DNA of 64,000 bases, taken from JAHJQQ01 sp963737555. Its GTDB lineage: Bacteria > Pseudomonadota > Gammaproteobacteria > Thiohalobacterales > Thiohalobacteraceae. Each line of letters starts with the position of its first letter. Positions within the stretch are counted from its first letter, which is position 1. The notes under the pieces were generated by a model. That model saw only the letters and a program-made list of their open reading frames with translations. It was not told the DNA's origin and searched no databases. Shown here in pieces: positions 27,788 through 37,932 of this stretch. The translations under genes and the position numbers were made by a program. The DNA is taken from contig CAVTTB010000007.1 of the NCBI GenBank assembly GCA_963737555.1, forward strand, positions 194,124-258,123. Direction: 5' to 3'.

Positions 27788-28841
27788 TCAGTCTGCCTTT
27801 ACCCAGCGGTCGTCGATCAAACTGCGGACATCGGCATTGCCGGGCAGCTTGATACCCACCGCCTGCATAAAGTCCCGGGTGGCCTGGATCTCGTCATCAG
27901 GGAAAGTGCCGTCGCCACTGTAGAGCGGTGACAACCGCGTCAGTGCGTCGATCAGGTCGGCGCGCTGACCGGCATCGCTGACCTGCAACTGTTCGACGAT
28001 GGCCGCGGGCGTCGCCGCACGCGTCCAACTCAAGGAGCGCCGCAGCATGTTCACCATCGCCCGGACCCGCTGCGGGTTGGCCTTGATGCGTTCCGGCGTG
28101 GTCACGACCACCGCGCGCAGATGATTCTTGCCGACGATCCGCACCGGGTTGTGCGGGTCGTTGAGGCTGGCCAGGGTCCGGCCGATCCCGGCGCGGACCA
28201 GGCTGCCCGAATTGGGTTCCTCGCAGAACACCGCATCCACGGCATCCGCCGCCAAGGCGCCGTATACGCCCTCGTAGGTCTGGGCGATCGGCGCCCAACG
28301 CAGCTGATTGGGTGCCACGCCGTACGCAGACACCCATTGTTCCGCGATGAGTTGCAGATAGGTCTTGGTGGTGGCGCTGCCGGCCGGCACACCCAAGGTG
28401 CGGCCACGCAGATCGCTGATGCTGCGGATCGAATCGGCCAGATCCTCGCGCACGACAATCGCATACGGCGGTGCGCCGCTGCTCAGCCGCGCAATCGCCA
28501 CCACGGACTTGCCCTGTTCGAGAAATTTCGGCAACACCGGGAATCCCACCCCGGCGAATTCGGCGTTGCCGGCCAGCATGTCCTCGAGCGCAAACACGCC
28601 GCTGGGGTGATAGCGGATGCCGAGATTGCAATCGAGTCTGCCGGTCGATACCGAGTTTGGGGATCAGTTCCACGGGAAAAAACGGCATCAGCAAGGGGCC
28701 GGGAATATTGATGCGGCAGGTGCTCGGTTCCACCGCCGCCACGCGCCGCATGCCGCTGCAGGCCAACAGGGCAGTCAGCGTCTTCAAGGCGGTACGGCGG
28801 GACGGGTTGAAAATCTCTAGGTCGTATCGGGTTTTAGCCAT
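27788..28841 (-). CDS. Periplasmic substrate-binding protein, NMT1/TauA-like (one frameshift)
   Basis: Binding protein of the ABC nitrate/sulfonate/thiamine precursor type. The first frame from 28841 gives a signal sequence with a twin-arginine-like NPSRRTALKTLTALLAC and then VELIPKLGIDRQTRL. The rest is in a second frame (GVFALEDMLAGNAEFAGVGF, SISDLRGRTLGVPAGSATTK). The break is near 28640, where RTRL should run into CNLGIRYHPSG. No ABC permease or ATPase is nearby; the next gene is the GGDEF/EAL protein. It is therefore more likely a ligand sensor feeding c-di-GMP signalling than a transporter part, which is inference. Confidence 0.8.
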
Positions 28842-28872
28842 GCACAGAGCATGGCAGCCGCTTCCGGCAAGA

Positions 28873-29381
28873 TCAAGCCTGCGCGTGGGTTGCCACGCCG
28901 GCTCGGCGTTCCAAGGTCACAAAGCTGTAGCTGAACGGATTGCGTTCGTCCGCGGCCTGCGTGCTGCACGCGACTTCCTGCCAGGTCGCATCAGCCAAAG
29001 GCGGGAACCAGGCATCGCCGTCGAACTCGGCTTCGATGCGCGTGAGATAGATGCGCTGCGCACGCGGCAGCAGTTCGGCATACAACTGCGCGCCACCGAT
29101 CACCATCACCTCATCGACATCACCGGCCGCGGCCAACGCCGCCTCGACCGAGGCGACGACCGTGCAGCCTGGTGCGCTGAAATCCGGATTGCGGCTGATG
29201 ACGATGTTATGCCGCCCCGGCAGCGGCCGGCCGATGGACTCGTAGGTCTTGCGGCCCATGAGGATCGGCTTGCCCAGCGTGAGGCTTTGAAATGCTGGAG
29301 ATCGGCCGGCAGATGCCAGGGCAGCGCGTTGCCGCGGCCGATGAGGCGATTACGGTCCATGGCGACGATGAGGGAGATCAT
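28873..29381 (-). CDS. folA: Dihydrofolate reductase (one frameshift)
   Basis: NADPH-dependent reduction of dihydrofolate. The N-terminus MISLIVAMDRNRLIGRGNAL with PWHLPADL is the classical start. The second frame gives ILMGRKTYESIGRPLPGR and MVIGGAQLYAELL. The break is near 29285: FKA should continue LTLGKPILMGRKTY, which needs one extra C in a C-run. thyA lies upstream on the same strand, a common folate pairing. Confidence 0.94.
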
Positions 29382-29382
29382 G

Positions 29383-29411
29383 CGGATTCGGGATTCGGAT
29401 TCGGGATTCGG
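29383..29411. repeat. 13-nt tandem repeat between thyA and folA
   Basis: Two exact copies of CGGATTCGGGATT plus three bases of a third fill the whole gap between the thyA stop and the folA start. GGATTCGGGATTC-type intergenic repeats occur in other gammaproteobacteria. Because it fills the gap exactly, it may affect folA translation. Confidence 0.8.
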
Positions 29412-30262
29412 TCATGAGTGTAGGCCGGATTCAGGCTGCAGCACCGCGTCCGACACCCTTGCTTCGTACACCGCCACCGGCGCCTTGATGTGCGGATGAT
29501 GCTGATAGTCGAGCAGTTCGAAATCCTCGAAGCGGAAGGCAAACAAATCTTTCACCTCGGGATTGATGCGCAGCGTCGGCAGCGCGAAAGGTTCGCGCGA
29601 CAATTGCAGATCGGTCTGTTCCAGATGATTCGACATACAGATGCGCGTCGCCGAGCGTGTGCACGAACTCGCCGGGCTGCAACCCAACCACCTGCGCGAT
29701 CATCAACGTGAGCAGCGCATAGGAGGCGATGTTGAACGGCACGCCCAGGAAGATATCGGCGCTGCGTTGATACAGCTGGCAGGACAGCTTGCCATCCGCC
29801 ACATAGAACTGGAAGAAGGCATGACACGGCGGCAACGCCATCTTGTCGATCTCGCCGACATTCCAGGCACTGACGATGATGCGCCGCGAATCCGGGTTGT
29901 TGCGTAATTGGTCGAGCACCTGCGCGATCTGGTCGATGTGGCGTCCATCCGCGGTCGGCCAGGAGCGCCACTGCGATCCGTACACAGGCCCGAGATCACC
30001 GTTCTCATCGGCCCACTCGTCCCAGATACTGACTTTGTTATCGCGCAGGTATTGGATGTTGGTATCGCCGCGCAGAAACCACAGCAGCTCGTGGATGATC
30101 GAACGCAGATGCAATTTCTTGGTGGTCACCAGCGGGAAGCCCTGCGCCAGATCGAAGCGCATCTGATAACCGAACACGCTCAGCGTGCCGGTGCCGGTGC
30201 GATCTTCTTTGCGCACGCCCGTGATCGCGCACATGGCGCATGAGATCGAGATATTGTTTCAC
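29412..30262 (-). CDS. thyA: Thymidylate synthase (two frameshifts)
   Basis: Makes dTMP from dUMP with methylenetetrahydrofolate. Three frames are needed. The start is a GTG at 30262 (KQYLDLMRHVRDHG), overlapping the lgt stop. The core gives DRTGTGTLSVFGYQMRFDL and the catalytic Cys in LPPCHAFFQFYV. The end gives SNHLEQTDLQLSREP and IKAPVAV. Breaks are near 30225 (GGG in place of GG) and near 29635 (HLY then SNHLEQ). The C-terminal tail beyond APVAV is about 18 residues longer than in E. coli. Confidence 0.94.
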
Positions 30263-31081
30263 GCCTTCACCGTTCGTCGACTCAACAGCAACAACACGAT
30301 ACCGAACACGATCATCGGCGTCGACAGTACTTGCCCCATGGTCACCCAATCGAGCGCCAGATAGCCGAGTTGCGCATCCGGCACACGCACGAATTCCACA
30401 CTGAAACGGAATACGCCGTAGCCAATCAGGAACAGGCCGGACACCGCCATGGTCGGACGTGGCCGGCGCGAATACAGCCACAGGATCACGAACAACACCA
30501 GGCCCTCGAGCGCGGCCTCGTAGAGCATCGACGGATGGCGCGGCGCGCTGTAACCCTCGATGCGCCCGTCGCAGAATTCGGCGAAGCGCGCGCACGGCAA
30601 CTGCATCGCCCACGGCACGTCGGACACGCGCCCCCACAGTTCGGCGTTGATGAAATTGCCGATGCGCCCCGCGCCCAGACCGATCGGCACCAGCGGCGCG
30701 ATAAAATCCGTGACTTGGAAAAAGGTGCGCCGGGTATGCCGTCCGTACAACCACATCGCCGTCAACACACCGAGCAGACCACCGTGGAACGACATGCCGC
30801 CCTGCCAGATCTTCAGCAGCATCAGCGGATCATTGAGGAACATCCCGAAGTTGTAGAACAACACATAGCCGATGCGCCCGCCGAGGATCACGCCAAGCGC
30901 GCCGTAGAAGATCAGATCGCCGATCTCCTGCTCACGCCAGCCGCTGTCCGGACGCTTGGCGCGCACACTGCCCAGCCACCAGGCGCTGGCGAAGGCGATC
31001 GAGATACATCAGGCCGTACCAGTGCACGGCGAAATTGCCGATGCGCAGCGCGGCGGGATCGATGTCGGGATAGGTCAGCAT
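30259..31081 (-). CDS. lgt: Prolipoprotein diacylglyceryl transferase (one frameshift)
   Basis: Integral membrane enzyme that adds diacylglycerol to the lipobox Cys of prolipoproteins. The start MLTYPDIDPAALRIGNFAVH then WYGLMYL lies in one frame from 31081; the rest lies in another from SVRAKRPDSGW onward. The break is near 31003. Signatures seen: HGGLLGVLTAMWLYGR, GRIGNFINAELWGR (the invariant Arg and Asn) and RHPSMLYEA. Its stop overlaps the thyA start as GTGA. Confidence 0.94.
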
Positions 31082-31113
31082 GCTGTAGTTCTACTCAATC
31101 TATGAAAAACCTT

Positions 31114-31262
31114 TTGGCCACGGAACACACGGAAAGCACGGACAAAATATCTCTTGTAAAAACGGTACTACGACGGATGGGTCGGTAATGCGGGTGGCTA
31201 ATCGGAAACCCGCCCCATCACACATGAATCATGTCCGTGCTTTCCGTGTGTTCCGTGGCCAA
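31114..31262. repeat. 31-bp perfect inverted repeat element
   Basis: Arms at 31114-31144 and 31232-31262 are exact reverse complements over 31 bp, with the core CGGAACACACGGAAAGCACG. The 87-nt spacer holds a smaller GCGGGT/ACCCGC stem. No reading frame of note. It lies between lgt and rlmI, both on the minus strand, and is free of target-site duplication that I can see. Confidence 0.9.
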
Positions 31263-31313
31263 CAAGAATTTGGTTTGCCTACGCGACGGCCTTTGCGGTA
31301 AACGCTTATCGGC

Positions 31314-32528
31314 TCAGGCCGGCAACACCCGGCAATACAGCGCCTTCAGATATTCCGTCTCCGGAATCGCCGCATGCACGGGATGATCCGCGCCCTGACG
31401 ACCACGATCCAGTATCTGTACGCTGCGATCAAGATGCCGCGCCGCCGACAGCACCGCTTGTTGCAGCGTCGCCGGCTCCAGATGATACGAGCACGATGCG
31501 CTGACCAGGATACCGTCTTTCGCCAGCACCTGCATCGCCTGCTGATTGATGCGATGGTAGGCCTCGATACCGGCCTTGACGTCTTTTTTGCGTTTAATGA
31601 AGGCCGGCGGATCGATCACCACGACATCGAAATGTTCGCGCGCCTCACGCAGTTCGCGCAGCACGTCAAAGGCATCACCCTTGCGCGTCTGCACACGCGC
31701 CTGCAACCCGTTGAGCTCGGCATTGACCGCGACCTGCGTCAACGCGTCCTGCGAGGCGTCCACACACACCACTTCGTTCGCACCCGCGGCCGCGGCCTGC
31801 ACGCCCCAGCCGCCGACATAGCAAAACAGATCCAATACGCGCAGACCCTTCACATAGCGCGCCAGCCGTGCGCGGTTCTCGCGCTGATCATAAAACCAAC
31901 CGGTCTTCTGCCCGCCCTGCACGGAAACGCGGAAGCGCACGCCGTTCTCTTCCAGGTCAATCTGATCGGGCACCGTGCCGATGACCTCGACATAGTTTTG
32001 CAGCCCTTCCATGACGCGAATCGGACTGTCGTTGCGCAACAGAATACCGATGGGCTTGAACACCTTCTGCAAGGCATCGATGACCTCATCGCGCACCTGC
32101 TCCATGCCGGCGGTGGTGAACTGCACCACCAGCACATCGCCATAACGATCGACGATCAGACCCGGCAGGGCGTCGCCTTCACCGTGCACGACACGGTAAT
32201 AGGGCAGGCCGTAGAGGCGTTCGCGCAATGCCAGCGCGACATTGAGCCGATGCACCAGCAGCGAACGACCGAGCACATGCGCAGGGTCGCGGCTGACCAG
32301 ACGCGCGCAGATCAACGAGTGCGGATTCACATAACCGCTGCCCAAGGCCTTGCCGTTGGCGGCCTCGATCATCACCGGCTGACCGGGCGCGAATCCGGTC
32401 AGCGGCGTGCGTGCGGTATCGACCTCATTGCTGTACACCCACAAATGCCCGGCGCGCAGGCGACGCTCTTCGTTCTTCTTCAGGCGCAGCGGCGCAAGTA
32501 CAGTGGATGTGGCTTCAGGTTGGTTCAC
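31314..32528 (-). CDS. rlmI: RlmI-like 23S rRNA (cytosine-C5) methyltransferase
   Basis: Class I methyltransferase of the RlmI/YccW group. The GTG at 32528, after a GGAGCG ribosome site, gives 404 residues. An N-terminal PUA domain (KKNEERRLRAGHLWVYSNEV) is followed by an EEHD-like middle domain (GEGDALPGLIVDRYGDVL) and the SAM domain (motif I LDLFCYVGGWGV, then VVIDPPAF and SASCSYHL with the nearby Cys). Methylation at the position equivalent to C1962 is expected from the family; other members act on other rRNA sites. Confidence 0.87.
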   Translation of the reverse strand: MNQPEATSTVLAPLRLKKNEERRLRAGHLWVYSNEVDTARTPLTGFAPGQPVMIEAANGKALGSGYVNPHSLICARLVSRDPAHVLGRSLLVHRLNVALALRERLYGLPYYRVVHGEGDALPGLIVDRYGDVLVVQFTTAGMEQVRDEVIDALQKVFKPIGILLRNDSPIRVMEGLQNYVEVIGTVPDQIDLEENGVRFRVSVQGGQKTGWFYDQRENRARLARYVKGLRVLDLFCYVGGWGVQAAAAGANEVVCVDASQDALTQVAVNAELNGLQARVQTRKGDAFDVLRELREAREHFDVVVIDPPAFIKRKKDVKAGIEAYHRINQQAMQVLAKDGILVSASCSYHLEPATLQQAVLSAARHLDRSVQILDRGRQGADHPVHAAIPETEYLKALYCRVLPA

Positions 32529-32563
32529 GGGATCGCTCCGGTCAATGGCCGGGCATTGTAGCA

Positions 32564-34168
32564 TCACTGCACGGCGAGTAATTTTCTGGCCGACCACAGC
32601 GCCATATTATCCCGATCACCGCGGTAATCCTGGCTGTATTCAGCCTGCTCGCGCGGTAGTGGTTTAGGCCATTGGTCGTAAAACAGCACCAGATAGCCAT
32701 CGGGATTCTTCCGTGCCCATTGCAGAACCCGCCGCGGGTTCGGCGGAATCTCTTTGAGCGGCCGTTTCAGGCGGCCGAGGAACTGAAACTGATCGTGGTA
32801 CTTCCCGACATACGCAACCCGGTGTCGCGCCTTCTGCAGGGCCGCAATGCGCGCACTCATCTCATGCAGATCGTAGGCCGGTGCCGCCACGTGCAACACC
32901 GACAGATGCAGACCGACGATCACCAACACACCGGCCAGCGCCAGCGCCTGCACCGCCGCCGTGAGTGTCGATGGCCGCCACCGCCACCACAGCACGGCCG
33001 CCAACAAAAACGGGAGCGCCCATAACGGGTCGAGCGCGGCCGCCCAATGCACGCGCTTGCCCAAATCGGTCACGGCGGCGAGCCCGAACACGCCCGCCGG
33101 CAATGCCAGCAACAGCGCCGCCAGCACTTGCCGACGCGGCCGCCATTCGTGCTCCAGCCCCGCCAACGCATACGCACCCAGCAGCGCCAGTGGCGGGAAC
33201 ATCGGCAGCAGATATTTGTGCTGCTTGCCGCTGATGACGCTCATGATCAACAGCACCGGCACGGCCCAGCACAACAACAGGCGGATGCTGCGTTTCAATT
33301 CGATGCGGCGCAGGGCTCGCCACAGCGGCGGCCACAGCGTCCAGGGCAGTAACAGCACCGGCAGCCACGGCAGATACCAGTAGAAGGGTGCCTTGTGCGC
33401 GAACGAGTCGACCACACGCTCGGCGGTCTGCCCCCAGAAAATGGCATTGCGGTAGGCCTCGCCGCCGGCCTGCGCCGCGGGCATGGCCCAGGCCAGCGCG
33501 ATCAACGCGCCCAGCAACAACGCGGCGACGATGCCACCGTACCAGCACACCCAGCCTTTCAGACGCGCACGATCCACCCACAGATGACCGAGCAAGGCCA
33601 CCGGCAATACCTGCACCAGAATCACCGGCCCCTTGCTGAGCAGGCCGAGGCCGATGGCCACGCCGACGATCAACCAACCGGTGCCGAGTCCGGAAGCGGC
33701 GCGCAGCAGACCGAGCACCGCCAACAGCGTGCAGAACACGATCAACAGATCGAACTGGGTCAGCGTGCCGAATCCGGCCACGAACAGACAGCCGAACAAC
33801 AGCCACGGCGCGAGTACCGCCGCCGTCGGCCGATCCGGCCATAAACGGCGTGCGAGCAGCGCGGTCAATCCGAGACAACCCAAACCGATCAGCGGCGCCA
33901 CCAAGCGCGGCCAGATTTCATTCACCCCGAACACCCACCAACCGGCCTGCATCAGCCAGAACAACAGTGGCGGTTTGTGACTGTAGGGCGCACCGTTGTG
34001 ATACGGCACCAGAAAATCGCCGCGCACCCACATTTCCCAGGCAACACCGACGTAACGCGTCTCATCCACCGGCAACAGCGGACGCGTCAGCAACGCGACA
34101 ACCATCAGCACGGTCCAGGCAGCAATCAGTAACCAGAAGGAAAAACGCGGGGAAATCGGGGTTGTCAT
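32564..34168 (-). CDS. ArnT-like integral membrane glycosyltransferase (GT83/PMT family)
   Basis: A 534-residue polytopic protein. The N-terminal TM1/loop carries the LLPVDETRYVGVAWEM stretch, with the catalytic-type acidic residues of ArnT and PMT proteins, and HKPPLLFWLMQ follows. About 11 hydrophobic segments are evident, then a soluble C-terminal part. Family members move a sugar from undecaprenyl phosphate to lipid A or proteins in the periplasm. The VTT and GT2 genes downstream of it in map order suggest a polyprenyl-sugar pathway. The transferred sugar cannot be told. Confidence 0.85.
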   Translation of the reverse strand: MTTPISPRFSFWLLIAAWTVLMVVALLTRPLLPVDETRYVGVAWEMWVRGDFLVPYHNGAPYSHKPPLLFWLMQAGWWVFGVNEIWPRLVAPLIGLGCLGLTALLARRLWPDRPTAAVLAPWLLFGCLFVAGFGTLTQFDLLIVFCTLLAVLGLLRAASGLGTGWLIVGVAIGLGLLSKGPVILVQVLPVALLGHLWVDRARLKGWVCWYGGIVAALLLGALIALAWAMPAAQAGGEAYRNAIFWGQTAERVVDSFAHKAPFYWYLPWLPVLLLPWTLWPPLWRALRRIELKRSIRLLLCWAVPVLLIMSVISGKQHKYLLPMFPPLALLGAYALAGLEHEWRPRRQVLAALLLALPAGVFGLAAVTDLGKRVHWAAALDPLWALPFLLAAVLWWRWRPSTLTAAVQALALAGVLVIVGLHLSVLHVAAPAYDLHEMSARIAALQKARHRVAYVGKYHDQFQFLGRLKRPLKEIPPNPRRVLQWARKNPDGYLVLFYDQWPKPLPREQAEYSQDYRGDRDNMALWSARKLLAVQ

Positions 34169-34207
34169 GGCCGGCTATTTTGGGCCAGGACGGTGACGAA
34201 GGGAAAT

Positions 34208-34906
34208 CTAATCGTCGACACCCATCTCCCGTTCCAGCTGTTCGTCGAAATGCCGTCCGTGGCGGAACTTGCGGAACAGGTAGATGCCCAGTACGCCGGA
34301 GACCAGAAACAGCGTCACGCCCAAGCCAATGCGCAGCACTGGATCAAGACTGATGCCGCTGCCGATCAGCGCGAACACCAAGGTCTGCGGGATATAGCCG
34401 AGCGCCGAACCGAGCACGAACGGCAGCGCTCGTACACTGGTCACACCGGCCGCCAGATTGGTCACCAGATTGCTGCCCGCCGGCAGCAGCCTTATCAGCA
34501 CCGTCATGCTCAGGGTGTTGTCGTGGATGAAGCCGTCGAGGCGACGGATACGTTCGGAGAAGCGCGCCGCCACCAGTGACCGTCCGAACCAGCGCGCGAA
34601 GAAAAAGGTGATGAGACAGCCACCCACGGTTGCGGCCACACCGAACAACGCCCCGAACGCGACATCGAAGGCATACCCGGCCAGGAAGGCGATCACTTGG
34701 CGCGGCACACCGATCGCCGTCGCCAGCGCACCCATCCCCAAAAACAGCAACTCTCCGGTCATGCCCTGGCCACGCACTTCGCTGTCGATCCAGGCCCTGT
34801 CGAGCATCGAACTCAACTGCGTGACTTCGAACAGGTAGGCCACGCCGACCAGGATGACAATCAGCAAGAGGTCTTTGAGGAAGATGCGCGGCTTGGGGGC
34901 GGACAT
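34208..34906 (-). CDS. VTT/TVP38-type (DedA superfamily) membrane protein
   Basis: A 232-residue membrane protein. The conserved core GVPRQVIAFLAGYAFDVAFG and the later RLLPAGSNLVTNLAAGVT with its reentrant-loop Gly/Pro match the SNARE-associated/VTT domain. About five membrane segments. Some family members are thought to flip lipids, including polyprenyl phosphate for DedA relatives. The start is 2 nt from the stop of the GT2 gene, so the two are coupled. Confidence 0.82.
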   Translation of the reverse strand: MSAPKPRIFLKDLLLIVILVGVAYLFEVTQLSSMLDRAWIDSEVRGQGMTGELLFLGMGALATAIGVPRQVIAFLAGYAFDVAFGALFGVAATVGGCLITFFFARWFGRSLVAARFSERIRRLDGFIHDNTLSMTVLIRLLPAGSNLVTNLAAGVTSVRALPFVLGSALGYIPQTLVFALIGSGISLDPVLRIGLGVTLFLVSGVLGIYLFRKFRHGRHFDEQLEREMGVDD

Positions 34907-34908
34907 AA

Positions 34909-35632
34909 CTATTGCAGCTCGTCGACCACCGGTCGCTTGGCACGCCGCTGCAACCAGCCCACGCCAAACAGATCGACGATACCCACCCACAAGCGATTGT
35001 GCAGACCGTATTTGCTGACGCCGCGTTCGCGATGCCGATGCCGCACCTCGACCGAACGCACCTGGCCACCGGCACGCAGCACCAGCGCCGGCAGGAAACG
35101 GTGCATGTGATCGAAGTACGGCAGATCCAGAAACATCTCGCGCTGAAACAGCTTCAGGCCACAGCCGGTATCCGGCGTGCTGTCTTTGAGCAGTGTGCTG
35201 CGCACGGCGTTGGCGACCTTCGACGAGAAACGTTTCAACCAGGTGTCGCGGCGCGTCTTGCGCCAGCCCGCAATCAGCTTGAGTTCCAACGGACAATCGG
35301 GCGCCTGTATCACCGCCATCAAATCCGGTATATCGGCCGGATCGTTTTGACCGTCACCATCGAGCGTGACGATCCACGGCGCACGCGCCGCCTGTCACCC
35401 CGCTGCGCACCGCCGTACTCTGACCACAACTCTCGGCATGGCGCAGCACGCGCAGACGCGGATAGGTGTTGCGCGCCGCGCCGAGCACGCGCGCCGATGC
35501 ATCGTCGCTGCCGTCGTCGACATAGATCACCTCATAGTCGTAACGACCTTCGAGCGCCGCATGGATCTCCTCCAGCAGCGGCAGAATATTGTCCTGTTCG
35601 TTCTTGACCGGGATGACGACGGATAGATCCAT
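34909..35632 (-). CDS. GT2 polyprenyl-phosphate glycosyltransferase (one frameshift)
   Basis: Dolichol-phosphate-mannose-synthase-like enzyme. The first frame has SVVIPVKNEQDNI and EVIYVDDGSDDASA (nucleotide-binding). The second frame has the DxD region APWIVTLDGDGQNDP and CGLKLFQREMF, ending in a soluble tail without membrane helices. The break is near 35392. It likely charges undecaprenyl phosphate with a sugar for the ArnT-like enzyme encoded nearby. Confidence 0.85.
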
Positions 35633-35733
35633 ATTGATTCTGCGAAAAAACCACGGGGGAATGCTGTGGAAGACAGTATATTGCCAACCCGCTATAGTCG
35701 ACTAATCCCATCGACAAAGCGCAGCGACACACC

Positions 35734-37812
35734 ATGACAAACGTCAGTGACTATACCAATCACCTGGCCCGTGAGACCAGCCCTTATCTGCTGCAGCATG
35801 CCCACAATCCGGTGGATTGGCACCCCTGGGGCGCGAGGCACTGAGCCAAGGCGCGTCGGGAAAACAAACCCATCCTGCTGTCGGTCGGTTATTCCGCCTG
35901 TCATTGGTGCCATGTCATGGCGCATGAGTGCTTCGAGGATGCCGAGGTCGCGGCGGTCATGAACGCATTGTTCGTGAACATCAAGGTCGACCGCGAGGAG
36001 CGCCCCGATCTGGACAAGATTTATCAAACCGCGCATTCGCTGCTCACCCAGCGCAACGGTGGCTGGCCACTGACCATGTTCCTCACCCCCGACGGCCAGA
36101 TCCCGTTTTTCGGTGGCACCTATTTTCCCAAGGAACCCCGCTACAACCTGCCCGGTTTTGTCGAACTCATGCAGCGCGTGGCGGGCTTCTATCGCGAGCG
36201 CCAAACCGACATCGCCGAACAGAACGAGGCGCTGCTCAACGCACTGAACACGATCGCCGCACCCACCCATGCGCCGGGCAAGCCCGATGCACTGCCGCTG
36301 GACGTAGCGCGCAACCAGCTCGAAAAACAGTTCGACGCCACCCACGGCGGTTTCGGCCGCGCGCCCAAGTTTCCGCATCCGACCAGCCTGGAACGGCTGC
36401 TGCGGCATTGGTCCGGGTCTCGCGACAGCGCGCAGCCCGACACACAGGCCTTGCACATGGCGACTTTCACGCTGGAGCGCATGGCACTCGGCGGCGTCTA
36501 CGATCAACTCGGCGGCGGCTTTTGCCGGTATTCGGTCGACGATTATTGGATGATCCCGCACTTCGAAAAAATGCTCTACGACAATGGCCCGCTGCTGGCG
36601 CTGTATGCCCAAGCGTATGCGGCGACCGACCATCCGCTGTTTGCACGCATCGCGCACGAGACGGCCGCTTGGGTGATGCGCGAGATGCAAGCACCGGAAG
36701 GCGGCTTCTATTCGACGCTGGATGCCGATTCCGAGGGCGAGGAAGGCAAGTTCTACGCCTGGACACGCGCCGAAGTGCGCGCGCTATTGGGTGATGAATA
36801 CGAGTTGTTCGCGCGCCGTTTCGGTCTGGATCGCGAGCCGAATTTCGAAGGCAAATATCACTTGCATGTATTCACGGCGCTGGCCGATCTGGCGCGTGAA
36901 TTCTCCACCAGTGAAGCGGCAATCAACCAACGCCTGGAGTCGGCACGCGCCCGTCTGTTTGCCGTGCGCGGTCAACGCATCTGGCCCGGGCGTGACGAAA
37001 AGATTCTGACCTCGTGGAACGGCCTGATGATCCGCGGCCTGGCCATCGCCGCACGCCACCTGGATCGGCCGGACTACGCGGCGTCTGCCACCCGCGCACT
37101 GGATTTCATTCGCGCTACGCTCTGGCGCGACGGCCGTCTGCTCGCGACCTACAAAGACGGCAAGGCCCATCTCAACGCCTATCTCGACGACTATGTGTTT
37201 CTCATCGACGGCATTCTGGAACTGTTGCAGGTGCGTTGGCGCGACGGCGATCTCGCCTTCGCCATGGAACTCGCCGACGTCGTGCTGGCGCATTTTCAGG
37301 ATCCCAACGGCGGCTTCTTCTTCACCGCCGATGATCATGAGACGCTGATTCAACGCCCCAAGCCGGTATCCGACGATGCCCTGCCCTCGGGCAATGGCTG
37401 TGCGGCGACGGTGCTCGGTCGACTCGGACATCTACTCGGCGAGATGCGTTATGTGGATGCCGCCGAACGCACGCTGCACACGCTCTGGCCGGTCATCGAA
37501 CAGAACGCCTATGCCTGCACGGCATTGCTGCTCGCCACTGAAGAGTTCTTGTTTCCCGGACAGACGGTCGTGCTGCGCGGCAGCGGCGCGACGCTCGCAG
37601 CGTGGCAGCGACACTGCGCACAAGCCTATGCACCGCGACGACTGACACTGAGCATCCCCAATGACGCCACCGATCTGCCGGGCATTCTGGGTGAGCGCCG
37701 CGCACAGGGCGAGGCCGTCGCGTATGTCTGCACCGGCACACGCTGCGCACCCCCGGTGGATAATCTTGACGCCCTGGATAAACTTCTTTTCCCGGATAAG
37801 CCTCTTTCGTAG
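35734..37812 (+). CDS. YyaL/SSP411 family protein, thioredoxin-like plus barrel (internal stop)
   Basis: A DUF255 thioredoxin-like domain with YSACHWCHVM (CxxC-like) is followed by an (alpha/alpha)6-type barrel as in N-acylglucosamine 2-epimerase-like proteins (YDQLGGGFCRYSVDDYWMIP, MLYDNGPLLALYAQ). The ATG at 35734 gives MTNVSDYTNHLARETSPYL and NPVDWHPWGAR, typical of the family. A TGA at 35842-35844 (codon 37) interrupts it, yet both sides are in the same frame. Missing G near 35836 and an extra base near 35847 would restore WGAEALS, so two compensating indels are likely. The stretch from 35917 is open to 37812. Confidence 0.85.
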
Positions 37813-37932
37813 AAACGACTCTGATCGCACACAATGACCGGTTGGCTGTAACACCCACCGAACGCATCGGTGTATGCTAATTCCGGGCGGCCGGCATGGC
37901 CGTAATAACCAACGCGTCAGAGGAGAGACAGC

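Noticed and set aside
31374..32561. Long plus-strand frame antisense to rlmI
   Set aside because: No domain and biased composition; the minus-strand frame is a full RlmI-like protein.
35842..35844. TGA as a selenocysteine codon
   Set aside because: Family alignment places an ordinary residue there, no Cys in homologues at this point that I recall, and no hairpin follows. Compensating indels explain it better.
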